DNA of 64,000 nt from Arthrobacter sp. ISL-85 (GTDB lineage Bacteria > Actinomycetota > Actinomycetes > Actinomycetales > Micrococcaceae), in contig NZ_JAGGPQ010000005.1 in NCBI RefSeq assembly GCF_018613675.1, positions 186,001 to 250,000 of the forward strand, in the 5' to 3' direction. The translations under genes were made by a program, and so were the position numbers. This document shows, piece by piece, positions 1 through 9,008 of this stretch (positions are counted from its first letter, which is position 1; the number at the start of each line of letters is the position of its first letter). The notes beneath the pieces are model-generated. The model saw only the letters and a program-made list of their open reading frames with translations, did not search any database and was not told the origin of the DNA.

Positions 1-1
1 C

Positions 2-127
2 GACGCCGAGGCACTCGTGGTTAACATCTCCGAAGCTGCCGCCGCCGAGGAAGAGGGCGCCACCGAAGGCGGCGAGGCTGTTTCCGGCGAAGCTTCCGAA
101 GCTGCCGAGGAAGCCGCAGCCGAGTAA
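2..127 (+). CDS. rplY: 50S ribosomal protein L25/general stress protein Ctc, C-terminal fragment
   Basis: Only the last 41 codons are inside the window; the gene starts upstream. The visible tail is almost entirely Ala, Glu and Gly, which is the acidic low-complexity extension typical of long actinobacterial L25/Ctc proteins. The 5S-rRNA-binding domain is not visible. The call rests on this tail plus position directly before pth, the standard rplY-pth gene order. Stop codon TAA at 125-127, followed by a strong hairpin. Confidence 0.75.
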   Translation, partial: DAEALVVNISEAAAAEEEGATEGGEAVSGEASEAAEEAAAE

Positions 128-144
128 CAACACCGCAGTTTCCG

Positions 145-177
145 CAGTGGCCGGATCCCCCAGGGGTCCGGCCACTG
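145..177 (+). terminator. Hairpin terminator after rplY
   Basis: An 11-bp perfect inverted repeat (145-155 with 167-177) that can be extended by C/G pairs inside the loop. It lies 17 nt after the rplY stop and before pth. There is no good U tract, so it may act as an attenuator rather than a full stop. Confidence 0.6.
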
Positions 178-248
178 TCATGTCCGCAGCCGGCGTCCGT
201 GTGCGTCCGGTTCCACCGTTCCCAAGCCGCGACCATAGGATTGAATCC

Positions 249-854
249 ATGACAGACACCTGGCTGATTGTTGGCCTCGGCAACCCCGGCGCACAGTACC
301 AAGGCAACAGGCACAACGTGGGCCAGATGGTGCTCGATGAACTCGCAGGCCGCATCGGGGCCGGCTTCAAGACCCACAAGGCCCGCGCCCAGGTCCTTGA
401 AGGCCGCCTGGGTATCGGCGGGCCCAGGGTGGTGCTGGCGAAGCCGATGAGCTACATGAACGTTTCCGGCGGCCCGGTCTCAGCCCTCGCCAACTTTTAC
501 GGCATCTCTGCAGACCATGTAGTTGCGGTGCATGACGAGATCGATATCCCGTTCAACACGGTCAAACTTAAGCTCGGCGGCGGGGAAGGCGGCCACAACG
601 GGTTGCGGGACATTTCCAAGGCGCTGGGCACGAAGGACTACCTGAGGATCCGCGTCGGGGTGGGACGGCCGCCCGGCAGGATGGACACCGCCGACTACGT
701 ACTGCGTGATTTCGGCACGGCGGAGCATAAGGGACTGCCCTTCCTGCTGGACGACGCCGCCGATGCCGTGGAGTCCCTGCTCCGTGAAGGGCTCGCCGCC
801 GCCCAGCAGAAATTCCACCCTGCCAAAACGGGATCAAACCAGCCGGAATCGTAA
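249..854 (+). CDS. pth: Peptidyl-tRNA hydrolase
   Basis: Cytosolic enzyme that cleaves peptidyl-tRNA dropped by stalled ribosomes. The 201-residue length is normal for bacterial Pth. The N-terminus carries the family signature VGLGNPGAQY, followed by NRHNVG with the catalytic His; the VHDEID motif supplies the conserved Asp, and GGGEGGHNGLR follows. The start is the ATG at 249, since the open frame further upstream shows no homology and runs through the rplY hairpin. It follows rplY, a widely conserved arrangement. Confidence 0.97.
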   Translation: MTDTWLIVGLGNPGAQYQGNRHNVGQMVLDELAGRIGAGFKTHKARAQVLEGRLGIGGPRVVLAKPMSYMNVSGGPVSALANFYGISADHVVAVHDEIDIPFNTVKLKLGGGEGGHNGLRDISKALGTKDYLRIRVGVGRPPGRMDTADYVLRDFGTAEHKGLPFLLDDAADAVESLLREGLAAAQQKFHPAKTGSNQPES

Positions 855-963
855 AAGTTCCCTCCGGCCCTGTTTCCCTGTCTGTGGCACGGGGTACTCT
901 TCTTCCTATGCGGGGGAGCAAAGGGGCTACATCCCGCTATTGCAGGATGTAGGGGAAAAGTTC

Positions 964-3699
964 ATGTCGATCGAGCCACTTAGCTGGGGACGTGGGTCAA
1001 CGCCGCAAGGTGCTGGGCTGCCCACGCCGACCTCCGGGGTTCCGGAGGGCCAGCAATGGTCCATGCCTGCACGAAGCGCCAACCTCGACGCCGTCCGCAC
1101 CGCCCTGACCAGCGAAAACTCCCTCGGCGTTGTCATCACCGGTGCAAGGGGAGTGGGCAAGTCCTCCCTGGCCCGGGCAGCAGTGGCAGACCTGGGTCCC
1201 GATATCTGGTCGCTGCAGCTCCGGAGCGGGCCCTCTGGCTCCACCACCCCCTACGGCTGCCTGTCGTTCCTGCTGGCGCGGCTGCCGCAGGCCTACATGG
1301 GCTCGCCCACTGCAATCCTGCGCGGCATCACTTCGCTGATCCGCAGCGACGCCGCCGGAAGGCCATGCGTCATTACGCTGGACACGTCCACCAGTATTGA
1401 TGACATGAGCGCAGGCGTCCTGTTGAACGTCCTGCTGACGGGGACGGCGAAGATTGTAGCCGTCGCCCCCAATTCCAGCGACTTGCCGGCGGACTTCCAC
1501 TGGCTGCTGACGGAACGGAAGCTCACCGAAGTGCGGCTCAGCAACCTCAACGAGCTGCAGACCAGGCAGGTCCTGCTGTCCCTGCTGGGTCACCGCGTCG
1601 CGTCCTCCCTGGTCAGCACCTACCACCAGATGGTGGGTGGGAATCCGTTGCTGCTCAAAGCCCTGGTCACCGAACAGCAGCACTCCGGGAACCTGGTCCT
1701 GTCGGATTCCGTCTGGACGCTGCGGGACAAAGTAGTGCTTGACGGTGCTGCCAGCCTTGATGACATCGTCCGCTCACGCTGGTCACGGGAAACACCGGAA
1801 ACCCGGGAAGTCATTGAGATGCTCTCCTGCGCCCGCAGGGTGGAGTTGTCCGGCCTTACCGCTATTTACGGCGCGGATGTGGTTGCGGACATGGAAGACG
1901 GCGGACTGCTGGAGATCGACGACTCCGAGCACCGCTGGGTGTCGCTGCGGGAGAAATATATCGGCGACGTGGTCCGGACCTGGCTGAGCATTTCCCGGCG
2001 CCGGGAGCTTCGCAACGTGCTGCTGGGCGGCCGGGAGCCGGATCCGGCAACCATGACGGTGGAAGAACTGATGTCCTTTGCCGCCTGGACCCACGAGTGC
2101 GAGGCCCAACTGGCCCCGGCGCTGGCGTTGGCTGCGGCCCAGGCCGCGGTCCAGCTCTTCGATCCGCGTTTTGCCTTGACCTACGCGGAGATGCTCCAGC
2201 GGACCGACGCCGGGTGGGCATCCGCGCAGCGGCAAAAGGCAGCGGCGTACCTTCAGTTGGACATGCCGGTCCAGGCCCTTTCCGCCCTGGAAGATATTTC
2301 CCGGCCCGAACTGGAAGCCCTGGATCTCGAGGAGTACGCCCAGGTAGTCGCCGCCAAAGCGCGGGTCATGCTCTTCATCCCCGAGCAGGCGGGCAAGGTC
2401 CCGGAACTGCTCGCCTCCGCCCGGGAACGGTTGGACAGGACGGCCCCGCACTCTCCCTGGCCCGCGCCCGCAGCGGTGGCAGGGAACCGCATCACCTTGA
2501 GTGAATTCGAATACCACGCCCATACGGGCGATTATGCTGCCATGATTCCCGCCCTGGAACGGGCGGCCGATCCTGCCGGCAACCCGGACGCCGCGTACCG
2601 GCTCCAGTCCGCTATCACCCTGATGAGCGCCCTCGCGCTGACTGGGCGCGAAATGGACGCGCTGGGACTCATGCGCCAACTCGGCGGCCAACTCACTGAC
2701 GCCTCGCACATCGTTGGCCTCCGCGAGCGCTACGTCAGGGAGGCCTACTTCGTCCTGCTGGTGGCTGGCCAGTGGCGGCGCTGCATAGACCTCCTGAGCC
2801 CCTTCAGTTCGGGGCAGCCCCACCGGCTGCCGTACCGCAGCGCCGCCACCGAGCTCGCTGCCGGGGTGGCCTTTGCTTTTTCCGGCCGCGGCGAGGCCGC
2901 TTTGGAGCCGTTGATCTCCGCCGCCGCCCAGCTGGAACTCCAGCCGGTCCAGGCGGCGCTGAGAACCGCGTACGCGGCCACGGCTCTGGCGTATGCCCAG
3001 ACCGGCAACGCCGCGTTTGCCCGCAAGTACCTCACCAAACTGCAACGGACATCCGGCAGGGCAGGGTTTGCCACGGAGGCCATCATTGAATTCTGCGCGT
3101 TGGCCGCCGGGCGCTGGCTTGGCGATTCGGAGGCGGCGGCGGCCTTGAAACAAGGGGCCCGCAAGAACCTGGAGGCGGGCAGGCACACTGTCGCTGGCAT
3201 CTACCTGCTGGCAGCAACAGTGAACGGCAGCGACACAGACTTCCGCCTTCTAGAGGACATCGCCGGTCACCGGCAAGGCCCATTAGCTGAAGTCTCACGG
3301 CTGATCGCAGTCGGAAGCAGGACAAAGGATGCCAAGGCCCTCCTTGCCGGCGGGGAAATCGCAGCCACGCTCGAACTCGATGCCGTGGAAGCCCGGTGCA
3401 TGGCACTGGCGGTGGACTTCGCCCGCCATGAGGGGGACGCGCTCTCGGCAAGGACGGCACAGGCGCGGCTGGACATCCTGGCCGCCACCGTGTCCAACCT
3501 GCCCATCGTGCCCAGCAGCGGGAGCCCGTTGCTGACCAGCCGGGAACGGCAGATTGCCCGGATGGCCGGCCGCGGCGCCTCAAACCGTGACATCGCCATG
3601 GAAATGGGCGTGTCAGTCCGCACTGTGGAAGGCCACCTGTACCAGGTCTTCACCAAGCTCGGCGTGACCTCAAGGGGTGATCTGACTGGACTCGTCTAA
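964..3699 (+). CDS. Large LuxR-family regulator with STAND ATPase domain (copy 1)
   Basis: A 911-residue regulator of the LAL/STAND type. It has a P-loop GARGVGKSS near residues 60-68, a long helical-repeat middle (TPR-like, Ala/Leu rich) and a C-terminal LuxR helix-turn-helix at about 857-911 (LTSRERQIARMA, then VSVRTVEGHLYQVFTKLGV). The start is the ATG at 964 with GGGGAAAAG just upstream; the open frame extends to 706 only by overlapping pth. The Walker B region reads VITLDTSTSIDD, where the second copy reads LLAVDDAHHLDD, so the second acidic residue is lost and ATP hydrolysis may be weak. It lies directly upstream of a paralogue and is probably co-transcribed with it. The ligand and target genes are unknown. 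Confidence 0.85.
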   Translation: MSIEPLSWGRGSTPQGAGLPTPTSGVPEGQQWSMPARSANLDAVRTALTSENSLGVVITGARGVGKSSLARAAVADLGPDIWSLQLRSGPSGSTTPYGCLSFLLARLPQAYMGSPTAILRGITSLIRSDAAGRPCVITLDTSTSIDDMSAGVLLNVLLTGTAKIVAVAPNSSDLPADFHWLLTERKLTEVRLSNLNELQTRQVLLSLLGHRVASSLVSTYHQMVGGNPLLLKALVTEQQHSGNLVLSDSVWTLRDKVVLDGAASLDDIVRSRWSRETPETREVIEMLSCARRVELSGLTAIYGADVVADMEDGGLLEIDDSEHRWVSLREKYIGDVVRTWLSISRRRELRNVLLGGREPDPATMTVEELMSFAAWTHECEAQLAPALALAAAQAAVQLFDPRFALTYAEMLQRTDAGWASAQRQKAAAYLQLDMPVQALSALEDISRPELEALDLEEYAQVVAAKARVMLFIPEQAGKVPELLASARERLDRTAPHSPWPAPAAVAGNRITLSEFEYHAHTGDYAAMIPALERAADPAGNPDAAYRLQSAITLMSALALTGREMDALGLMRQLGGQLTDASHIVGLRERYVREAYFVLLVAGQWRRCIDLLSPFSSGQPHRLPYRSAATELAAGVAFAFSGRGEAALEPLISAAAQLELQPVQAALRTAYAATALAYAQTGNAAFARKYLTKLQRTSGRAGFATEAIIEFCALAAGRWLGDSEAAAALKQGARKNLEAGRHTVAGIYLLAATVNGSDTDFRLLEDIAGHRQGPLAEVSRLIAVGSRTKDAKALLAGGEIAATLELDAVEARCMALAVDFARHEGDALSARTAQARLDILAATVSNLPIVPSSGSPLLTSRERQIARMAGRGASNRDIAMEMGVSVRTVEGHLYQVFTKLGVTSRGDLTGLV

Positions 3700-3751
3700 T
3701 GGCCACAAGCCGCCGGCTGCGCACCGGCTCCTTACCGGCCGCCGTGAGCCG

Positions 3752-6340
3752 GTGGACCGGATCTGCAACCTGGTCCGGAGCGGCACCCACCAGGCCGTAT
3801 TCATCATGGCCGGGCCGGGCATTGGAAAGTCGGCCGTGACTGACGCGGTCACGGAGCGCCTTGCCGGGAGCATGAACATCCTGCGTATCCATGCCAGCTC
3901 GGCCCTGGCAGGGGTGCCCTTCGGGGTCCTGACCCCTTACACGGGGGAACTCACTGCTGAGGAATCCGTCTCACCCGTGGCAGTGCTCCGTTCGATGTGG
4001 TCATACTTCGAGAAGCTGAAGGGCGGCAAAGGTGCGGCTGTCCTGCTTGCAGTCGATGACGCCCACCATCTGGATGACGCCTCCGCGGGCGTGTTGGCAG
4101 AAGTGATTTCCGCCGGGTGGGCAACAGTGATCGCCGCCGCCCGGCCCCGGCCTGGCCTGCCACAGCCGCTTGACCAGCTCTGGTACGACGGTCTTGCCGA
4201 GCGGGTGGACCTCCGGCCCCTCAACCGCGAACAGATCGAGGACGTCCTGGCCCACGTCCTCGACGGGACCGTCCCCGGAGCAACAGTGGATGCCATCTGG
4301 AACGCGTCGGGAGGCAACCCCCGAATGCTGGATGCCCTGCTCCATGACTCCGCCGAAGCCGGCGTCCTCGCCAAGCGGAACGGAATCTGGATGCTGCTGG
4401 CCCCCCTGCCCTCGGATGGGGCACGGCTCGCAGGAGTGGTGGCCAAAGACCACCTCCGGCGGGGGCCGGAGGAACTGGAAGCCCTGAAACTCATCGCCCT
4501 GGCCGGGCCGGTGGGCCGAAAAGTCATCGAGGACATCAGTGGAGCAGCAGTGGTCCGTTCACTGTTGGACCAGCAGATGATCGTGGAAGCCCCCGGCATC
4601 CCGTCCGAGCTTTCCATGTGGAACGGGCTCTTTGCAGGCGCCATCAGGAATACCGTCTCTGTCTCCCGCAGCCTCCAGCTGCTGGAGAAGGTCAACGCCC
4701 ACCAGAATCCTGCCCTGCTGCAGGGGGAGGGCAGGCTGCGGTCCGTGGAGTGGGCCCTGGAGTGCGGCGTCCGGGTCAGTGACGAGGAGATGCTGGCGGC
4801 AGCCAAAGAGGCCCTGCTGAGGTTCCATAATCATGGTGCGCGTTCCATCGCCGCCCGCATCCACCATCCGCCGCTGGTTCCGCTGGCCCAGGCCATCCAG
4901 GCCCGGGCGCTATATAACGAAGGTGCCTATTCCGAGGCGGCGGCCCTCCTGGACGCATGCTGGCTTCCGCTGGCACAGGACACCGATGGGCCGGCGGTCC
5001 TGCTGCTCCGGGTCTCCGCACACCAGGCCCTTGGCCACCCCCTTGGCGTGGTGGCGGAGGACGTCGAAAAGCACTTCGCATCTTCCGGCAGCGAACGGAG
5101 CTGGCAGGAAGAGCTCCTGCACCTCCTGCAGTTGGGGGCTGAGGTGAATGTCCAGGCCTTGAACGACGTAGTAAACGATATGCGCAGGCGCCGCACGGGG
5201 TCCGGCGGAGAGCCGCTGCGCGCCCTGGCCGAGGGGCTCCTGGCGCATGCCCTTGCTTCCGCGGGACGCCCGGTCCAGGGCTTGGAGGCAGCCCTGCTGG
5301 CAGCCTCGGAACTTCCCCCGCTGGAAGGCAGCCTGTTCTTTTTCCCTGAGTTCGTGCTGGGACGGCTGGTCTCCGCTTACCTGGCCATGGGTGAGTGGGA
5401 ATCGGCTGAACGGGAGATTAACCACTACGCCGCCGGAAATCCGGCTGCTGCGGCCACCTTCAACGGGAGCCTCCAACTGCTCCACGGCTACTCGCTGCTG
5501 CGGCAGGGGAGAATGGAGCGGGCGTACCAGGTGCTGTTGCCTGCGGTGGAGGCGCTGAGGCGCAACGATCCGCTTCAGTTGTACCGTTTTGGCACAGCAC
5601 TGGGCTTCTACGCTGCTGCCAGGCTCGGGGATACGGAACAGGCAAAACGCCTGGAGCAGGATCACAAGGACGCCGGCGCCGGCTGGCCGGCCCATGATCT
5701 CCTTGCCGAAGCCTACGTGGCCGCAGCCGCGGAATATCTGGCCCGTGACGGCAAGGGGCTCGCCGCCCTGCAGACGCTGATGACCACCACTGAGGCTTCC
5801 GCGCGTACCGGAAACCTCCTTGAAGTCTTTGCCATGTGCTGGGACCTCGGGGACCCCTCGGTGGTCCCCATGGTGCAGGCAGCCGCCCGCGGAGTGGAAG
5901 GCCGTTGGGCGGAAGCGCTGTTGACCCTGGCCACCGCCTGGGAAGACGCCGACGGCGACGCCCTCATGGCAACGGCTGCCTCGCTGGAGGAGGCAGGCTT
6001 TGTCAACATGGCCCGTGAAGCGTATGCCCGTGCCAGCACGGTACTGGAGCAGGCCGGCGAACGCCGCCGGTCACGGCAGGCCGTTGCCCAGCGCGAAAAG
6101 TGCGACCACGAACTGGGTGAACGGTTCCGTGAAGGCCGGTTCATTGCGGCGGCGCCTGCCGTCCGCCTCACCCGGCGGGAACAGGACATAGTGGAACTGG
6201 CCGTGCAGGGGCTGACTGACCGGGAGATCGCGCAGCGGCTGATGGTCTCCGTCCGGACAGTGGAAGGCCACCTGTACCGCACCTACGTCAAGCTCGGGGT
6301 CCGCAGCCGCGATGAGCTGGAGTCGGCCCTGCCCAAGTAG
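3752..6340 (+). CDS. Large LuxR-family regulator with STAND ATPase domain (copy 2), start uncertain
   Basis: An 862-residue paralogue of the preceding gene as counted from the GTG at 3752. P-loop AGPGIGKS lies at about residues 20-27, an intact Walker B VDDAHHLDD near 101, then a helical-repeat middle and a LuxR HTH at 806-862 (LTRREQDIVELA, VSVRTVEGHLYRTYVKLGV). The start is doubtful. The conserved N-terminal element TGRREPVDRI begins upstream of the GTG in the same frame, which stays open back to 3686, but the only alternative initiator there is CTG 3686. The ATG at 3699, which overlaps the stop of copy 1 as TAATG, is in a different frame. Either CTG or GTG is used, or there is a one-base shift near 3700-3750. 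Confidence 0.8.
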   Translation: MDRICNLVRSGTHQAVFIMAGPGIGKSAVTDAVTERLAGSMNILRIHASSALAGVPFGVLTPYTGELTAEESVSPVAVLRSMWSYFEKLKGGKGAAVLLAVDDAHHLDDASAGVLAEVISAGWATVIAAARPRPGLPQPLDQLWYDGLAERVDLRPLNREQIEDVLAHVLDGTVPGATVDAIWNASGGNPRMLDALLHDSAEAGVLAKRNGIWMLLAPLPSDGARLAGVVAKDHLRRGPEELEALKLIALAGPVGRKVIEDISGAAVVRSLLDQQMIVEAPGIPSELSMWNGLFAGAIRNTVSVSRSLQLLEKVNAHQNPALLQGEGRLRSVEWALECGVRVSDEEMLAAAKEALLRFHNHGARSIAARIHHPPLVPLAQAIQARALYNEGAYSEAAALLDACWLPLAQDTDGPAVLLLRVSAHQALGHPLGVVAEDVEKHFASSGSERSWQEELLHLLQLGAEVNVQALNDVVNDMRRRRTGSGGEPLRALAEGLLAHALASAGRPVQGLEAALLAASELPPLEGSLFFFPEFVLGRLVSAYLAMGEWESAEREINHYAAGNPAAAATFNGSLQLLHGYSLLRQGRMERAYQVLLPAVEALRRNDPLQLYRFGTALGFYAAARLGDTEQAKRLEQDHKDAGAGWPAHDLLAEAYVAAAAEYLARDGKGLAALQTLMTTTEASARTGNLLEVFAMCWDLGDPSVVPMVQAAARGVEGRWAEALLTLATAWEDADGDALMATAASLEEAGFVNMAREAYARASTVLEQAGERRRSRQAVAQREKCDHELGERFREGRFIAAAPAVRLTRREQDIVELAVQGLTDREIAQRLMVSVRTVEGHLYRTYVKLGVRSRDELESALPK

Positions 6341-6347
6341 GTTTCGT

Positions 6348-6367
6348 ACCGGGCGCCCGCGCCCGGT
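6348..6367 (+). terminator. GC-rich hairpin after the LuxR pair
   Basis: A 9-bp perfect inverted repeat (6348-6356 with 6359-6367) begins 8 nt after the copy 2 stop codon. It has no U tract. Probable transcript-end hairpin. Confidence 0.4.
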
Positions 6368-6388
6368 CCTTCCACGCCCGGTCCTTCC
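6360..6388. repeat. 15-bp tandem duplication
   Basis: The 14-mer CGCCCGGTCCTTCC occurs at 6360-6373 and again at 6375-6388, separated by one A. It is the only clear direct repeat in the gap after the LuxR genes. Confidence 0.6.
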
Positions 6389-6897
6389 GCGAGCGGCTGT
6401 GCGCCGCCCAAGCGCGCCGTCGGCCGCCCGCTTCCCGTCCGCCGTCGACCGCCTGGCATACAGTGCTGCCCTGATCAGTGCCGCCCCGACCCGTGCTGCA
6501 GTGCATGCTTCCCGGCGTTCGGCCTCGACGGCATGGCGCGTACGAGCACCACGCACCGGTAGTGCTCCCCGGGGGATTCGAGTACTTCCTACTCGTGTAC
6601 GGGAGGACGCCACGGGCTTTACTTAAGGAGGCAAAGCAAAGCGGCCGGCAGGACGCCGCGGAGCAGCCGAACAGGACATTGAGGCCCTCTCAACTTCCGG
6701 TCCTTCAGGGCCGGACATAGACGGGGTCGGCGACGTCAGAGTCTTCTGAGACCGAGACTCTCCCCCCAGCCGTCGCCGGCCCTCTGCTCCCTCGGCTGAA
6801 GCCCGGGGCAGCGGTGGCGGCTGCCCCTCCCGGGCGGCCGCCACAGCCGTGTGTGGGACAATTGGGTGTCAGACATTGGCAGCCCAAGGAGTTCGTT
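6389..6897. other. Gene-poor interval upstream of sufS
   Basis: No convincing coding sequence. Short open frames exist but lack ribosome sites and recognisable motifs. Visible structures are small inverted repeats: CGAGTA/TACTCG around 6579-6595, an 8-bp hairpin with one G-U pair at 6696-6715, and AGAGTC/GACTCT at 6738-6761. An isolated AAGGAGG lies at 6624-6630 with no start codon at a usable distance. The 3' part presumably carries the sufS promoter. Confidence 0.5.
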
Positions 6898-8223
6898 TTG
6901 GCCGTAGTATCAACGCCAGCCACACTGGAACGTGCCGTACCTGTCATGGATAACGCCGAGGTGCTGCGTATCCGCAACGACTTCCCGGTCCTCAACCAAC
7001 TGGTCAACGGGCAGCCGCTGGTCTACCTCGACTCCGGAGCCACGTCGCAGAACCCCATGAGCGTCATCGAAGCTGAGCAGGAGTTCTACGAGCAGCGCAA
7101 CGCCGCCGTGCACCGGGGCGCCCACCATCTTGCGGTGGAGGCTACCGAAGTCTTCGAAGATGCCCGGCAAACCATCGCCGACTTCATCGGTGCGGACTAT
7201 GCGGAAACCATCTGGACGTCAAACGCCACGGAGGGATTGAACCTCCTGTCCTATGCGCTGTCCAATGCCGGTCTATGGGCCGCCCAGGGGCGCGGCGATG
7301 AGGCGCTCCGGGGACTTGCCCTGAAGCCTGGTGACGAAATCGTGGTGACCGAAATGGAGCACCACGCCAACCTGATCCCATGGCAGGAACTGGCATTCCG
7401 CACCGGTGCCACGCTCCGCTACATTCCCATTGAGGACAACGGCAGCCTCCGCATGGAGCAGGCCGCGGCGATCATCGGACGGCGTACCAAGGTCCTGGCA
7501 TTCACCCAAGCTTCCAACGTCCTGGGAATTATCAACCCGGTGCGGGAGCTGACGGCCCTGGGGCATGCCGCGGGCGCCCTGGTAGTCCTGGATGCCTGCC
7601 AGTCGGCGCCGCACCTGCCCTTGGATGTCAAGGAGCTCGACGTCGACTTCGCGGTCTTCTCCGGCCACAAGATGCTTGCCCCCACGGGGATCGGAGTGCT
7701 GTACGGCCGGCAGGAGCTCATGGACATCCTGCCGCCGTTCCTGACGGGCGGATCCATGATCACCACCGTCACCATGGAGCGGGCCGAGTACCTTCCGGCG
7801 CCCCAGCGTTTCGAGGCCGGGACCCAGCGCATCTCCCAAGCGGTAGCCCTCGCCGCCGCCGCCAACTACCTGACCGAAACCGGGCTGGACCGCATCCACC
7901 GGTGGGAGGCCGAACTGGGCCAGCGCATGGTTGAGGGGTTGGAAAGCATTCCCGGTATCAGGGTCCTGGGCCCGGCCGCCGGAAAGGACCGGATCGGCCT
8001 TGCCGCGTTCGACGTCGAAGGTGTCCATGCCCATGACGTGGGGCAGTTCCTGGACTCCCGGGGCATTGCCGTCCGCGTGGGGCACCACTGCGCCCAGCCC
8101 CTGCACCGAAGGCTGGGCCTGACGGCCACCACCCGTGCCAGCGCCTACCTCTACAACACCACCGACGACGTGGACCGCTTCCTTGAAGCCGTGGCCGGCG
8201 TCCGGGCCTACTTCCGCGCCTAG
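6898..8223 (+). CDS. sufS: SUF-type cysteine desulfurase
   Basis: PLP enzyme that removes sulfur from L-cysteine and passes it, as a persulfide, to SufU for Fe-S cluster assembly. It has 441 residues, normal for SufS. The PLP lysine is K258 in FSGHKMLAPTG, and the catalytic cysteine is C398 in RVGHHCAQPL, the group II signature. The start is TTG 6898 because AAGGAG sits at 6886-6891 and the sequence from LAVVSTPATLERAV onward fits the family; the open frame upstream is proline/glycine-rich noise. sufU follows 23 nt downstream. The remaining suf genes are not in the window. Confidence 0.93.
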   Translation: MAVVSTPATLERAVPVMDNAEVLRIRNDFPVLNQLVNGQPLVYLDSGATSQNPMSVIEAEQEFYEQRNAAVHRGAHHLAVEATEVFEDARQTIADFIGADYAETIWTSNATEGLNLLSYALSNAGLWAAQGRGDEALRGLALKPGDEIVVTEMEHHANLIPWQELAFRTGATLRYIPIEDNGSLRMEQAAAIIGRRTKVLAFTQASNVLGIINPVRELTALGHAAGALVVLDACQSAPHLPLDVKELDVDFAVFSGHKMLAPTGIGVLYGRQELMDILPPFLTGGSMITTVTMERAEYLPAPQRFEAGTQRISQAVALAAAANYLTETGLDRIHRWEAELGQRMVEGLESIPGIRVLGPAAGKDRIGLAAFDVEGVHAHDVGQFLDSRGIAVRVGHHCAQPLHRRLGLTATTRASAYLYNTTDDVDRFLEAVAGVRAYFRA

Positions 8224-8246
8224 CGGAGAAGACGAAAGGTGACACC

Positions 8247-8696
8247 ATGAGCCTCGACCAGCTGTACCAGCAGATCATCCTGGACCATTCCAAGGCCCGC
8301 CACGGCAGCGGGCTCGCCGCTACTGAGGCGCCCGAAGGCACGTCCACGGGGCAGTCACACCAGCTCAACCCGGTGTGCGGGGACGAAGTGACCCTCCGGC
8401 TTGCCGTCCAGGAGGGGAAAGTGGCCCAGATCGCCTGGGACGGTGCCGGCTGCTCCATTTCCATGGCCTCCGCGTCCGTCCTCACTGATCTCGCAGAGGG
8501 CATGACAGTGGCCGAACTGCACGAAGTCATCGACAGCTTCCGGGAAGTGCTGCGCTCGCGGGGAAAGGTCCACGCCGATCCCGAACTGCTGGGCGATGCG
8601 GCAGCGTTCGAGGGAGTGGCCCGCTACGCGGCCCGGGTCAAGTGCGCCATGATCTCCTGGGTCGCCGCTGAGGACGCCCTCAACCAGGCGGCCTGA
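8247..8696 (+). CDS. sufU: SufU Fe-S assembly protein (zinc-dependent sulfurtransferase)
   Basis: A 149-residue SufU/NifU-like partner of SufS. The zinc/sulfur ligands are visible: Cys and Asp in NPVCGDEVTLRL, Cys in WDGAGCSISMAS, and Cys in RVKCAMISWVAAEDAL. The insert between the second and third Cys segments is of SufU rather than IscU type. The ATG at 8247 follows AAAGGTG. It is co-transcribed with sufS and followed by a strong bidirectional terminator. Confidence 0.94.
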   Translation: MSLDQLYQQIILDHSKARHGSGLAATEAPEGTSTGQSHQLNPVCGDEVTLRLAVQEGKVAQIAWDGAGCSISMASASVLTDLAEGMTVAELHEVIDSFREVLRSRGKVHADPELLGDAAAFEGVARYAARVKCAMISWVAAEDALNQAA

Positions 8697-8706
8697 GCCG
8701 GACAGC

Positions 8707-8752
8707 AAACAGCCCGGGCCTTTCTCCAGCAGGAGGAAGGCCCGGGCTGTTT
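8707..8752. terminator. Bidirectional rho-independent terminator
   Basis: A 16-bp perfect stem (8707-8722 with 8737-8752) flanked by A and T runs on the two sides, between the convergent sufU and the minus-strand gene ending at 8783. Confidence 0.92.
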
Positions 8753-8782
8753 CGTGCGGAAAAACGCGTGAGTTAGGCCAGG

Positions 8783-9004
8783 TCAGCCCAGCAGGCCGAG
8801 GACGCCGATCACGGCGGTGGCGAGCCCGAGCACCATGGAGATGCCCACCAGCACCACATGCACGGTCAGGAACTTAGTTGCCTTGCCGCCTGCATCGCGG
8901 GCCCGCGGGTCCTTCATCACCCGGCGCAGGAACTGCGGCCAGACCGCCAGTGACCAGACGCCGGCGATGACGAGGACCAGTGCGGCGAAGACGGGAAGCT
9001 GCAT
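8783..9004 (-). CDS. Small membrane protein, SCO4848 family
   Basis: A 73-residue protein with two hydrophobic segments, at about residues 4-22 and 46-72, joined by a basic loop (FLRRVMKDPRARDAGGKATKF). This matches the short SCO4848-like membrane proteins of actinobacteria, whose function is unknown. It is 4 nt downstream of the DUF2505 gene on the same strand and likely co-transcribed. Confidence 0.75.
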   Translation of the reverse strand: MQLPVFAALVLVIAGVWSLAVWPQFLRRVMKDPRARDAGGKATKFLTVHVVLVGISMVLGLATAVIGVLGLLG

Positions 9005-9008
9005 GGGG

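Noticed and set aside
6478..6720. Short open frames in the sufS upstream gap
   Set aside because: No ribosome site, no motif and atypical composition for a protein.
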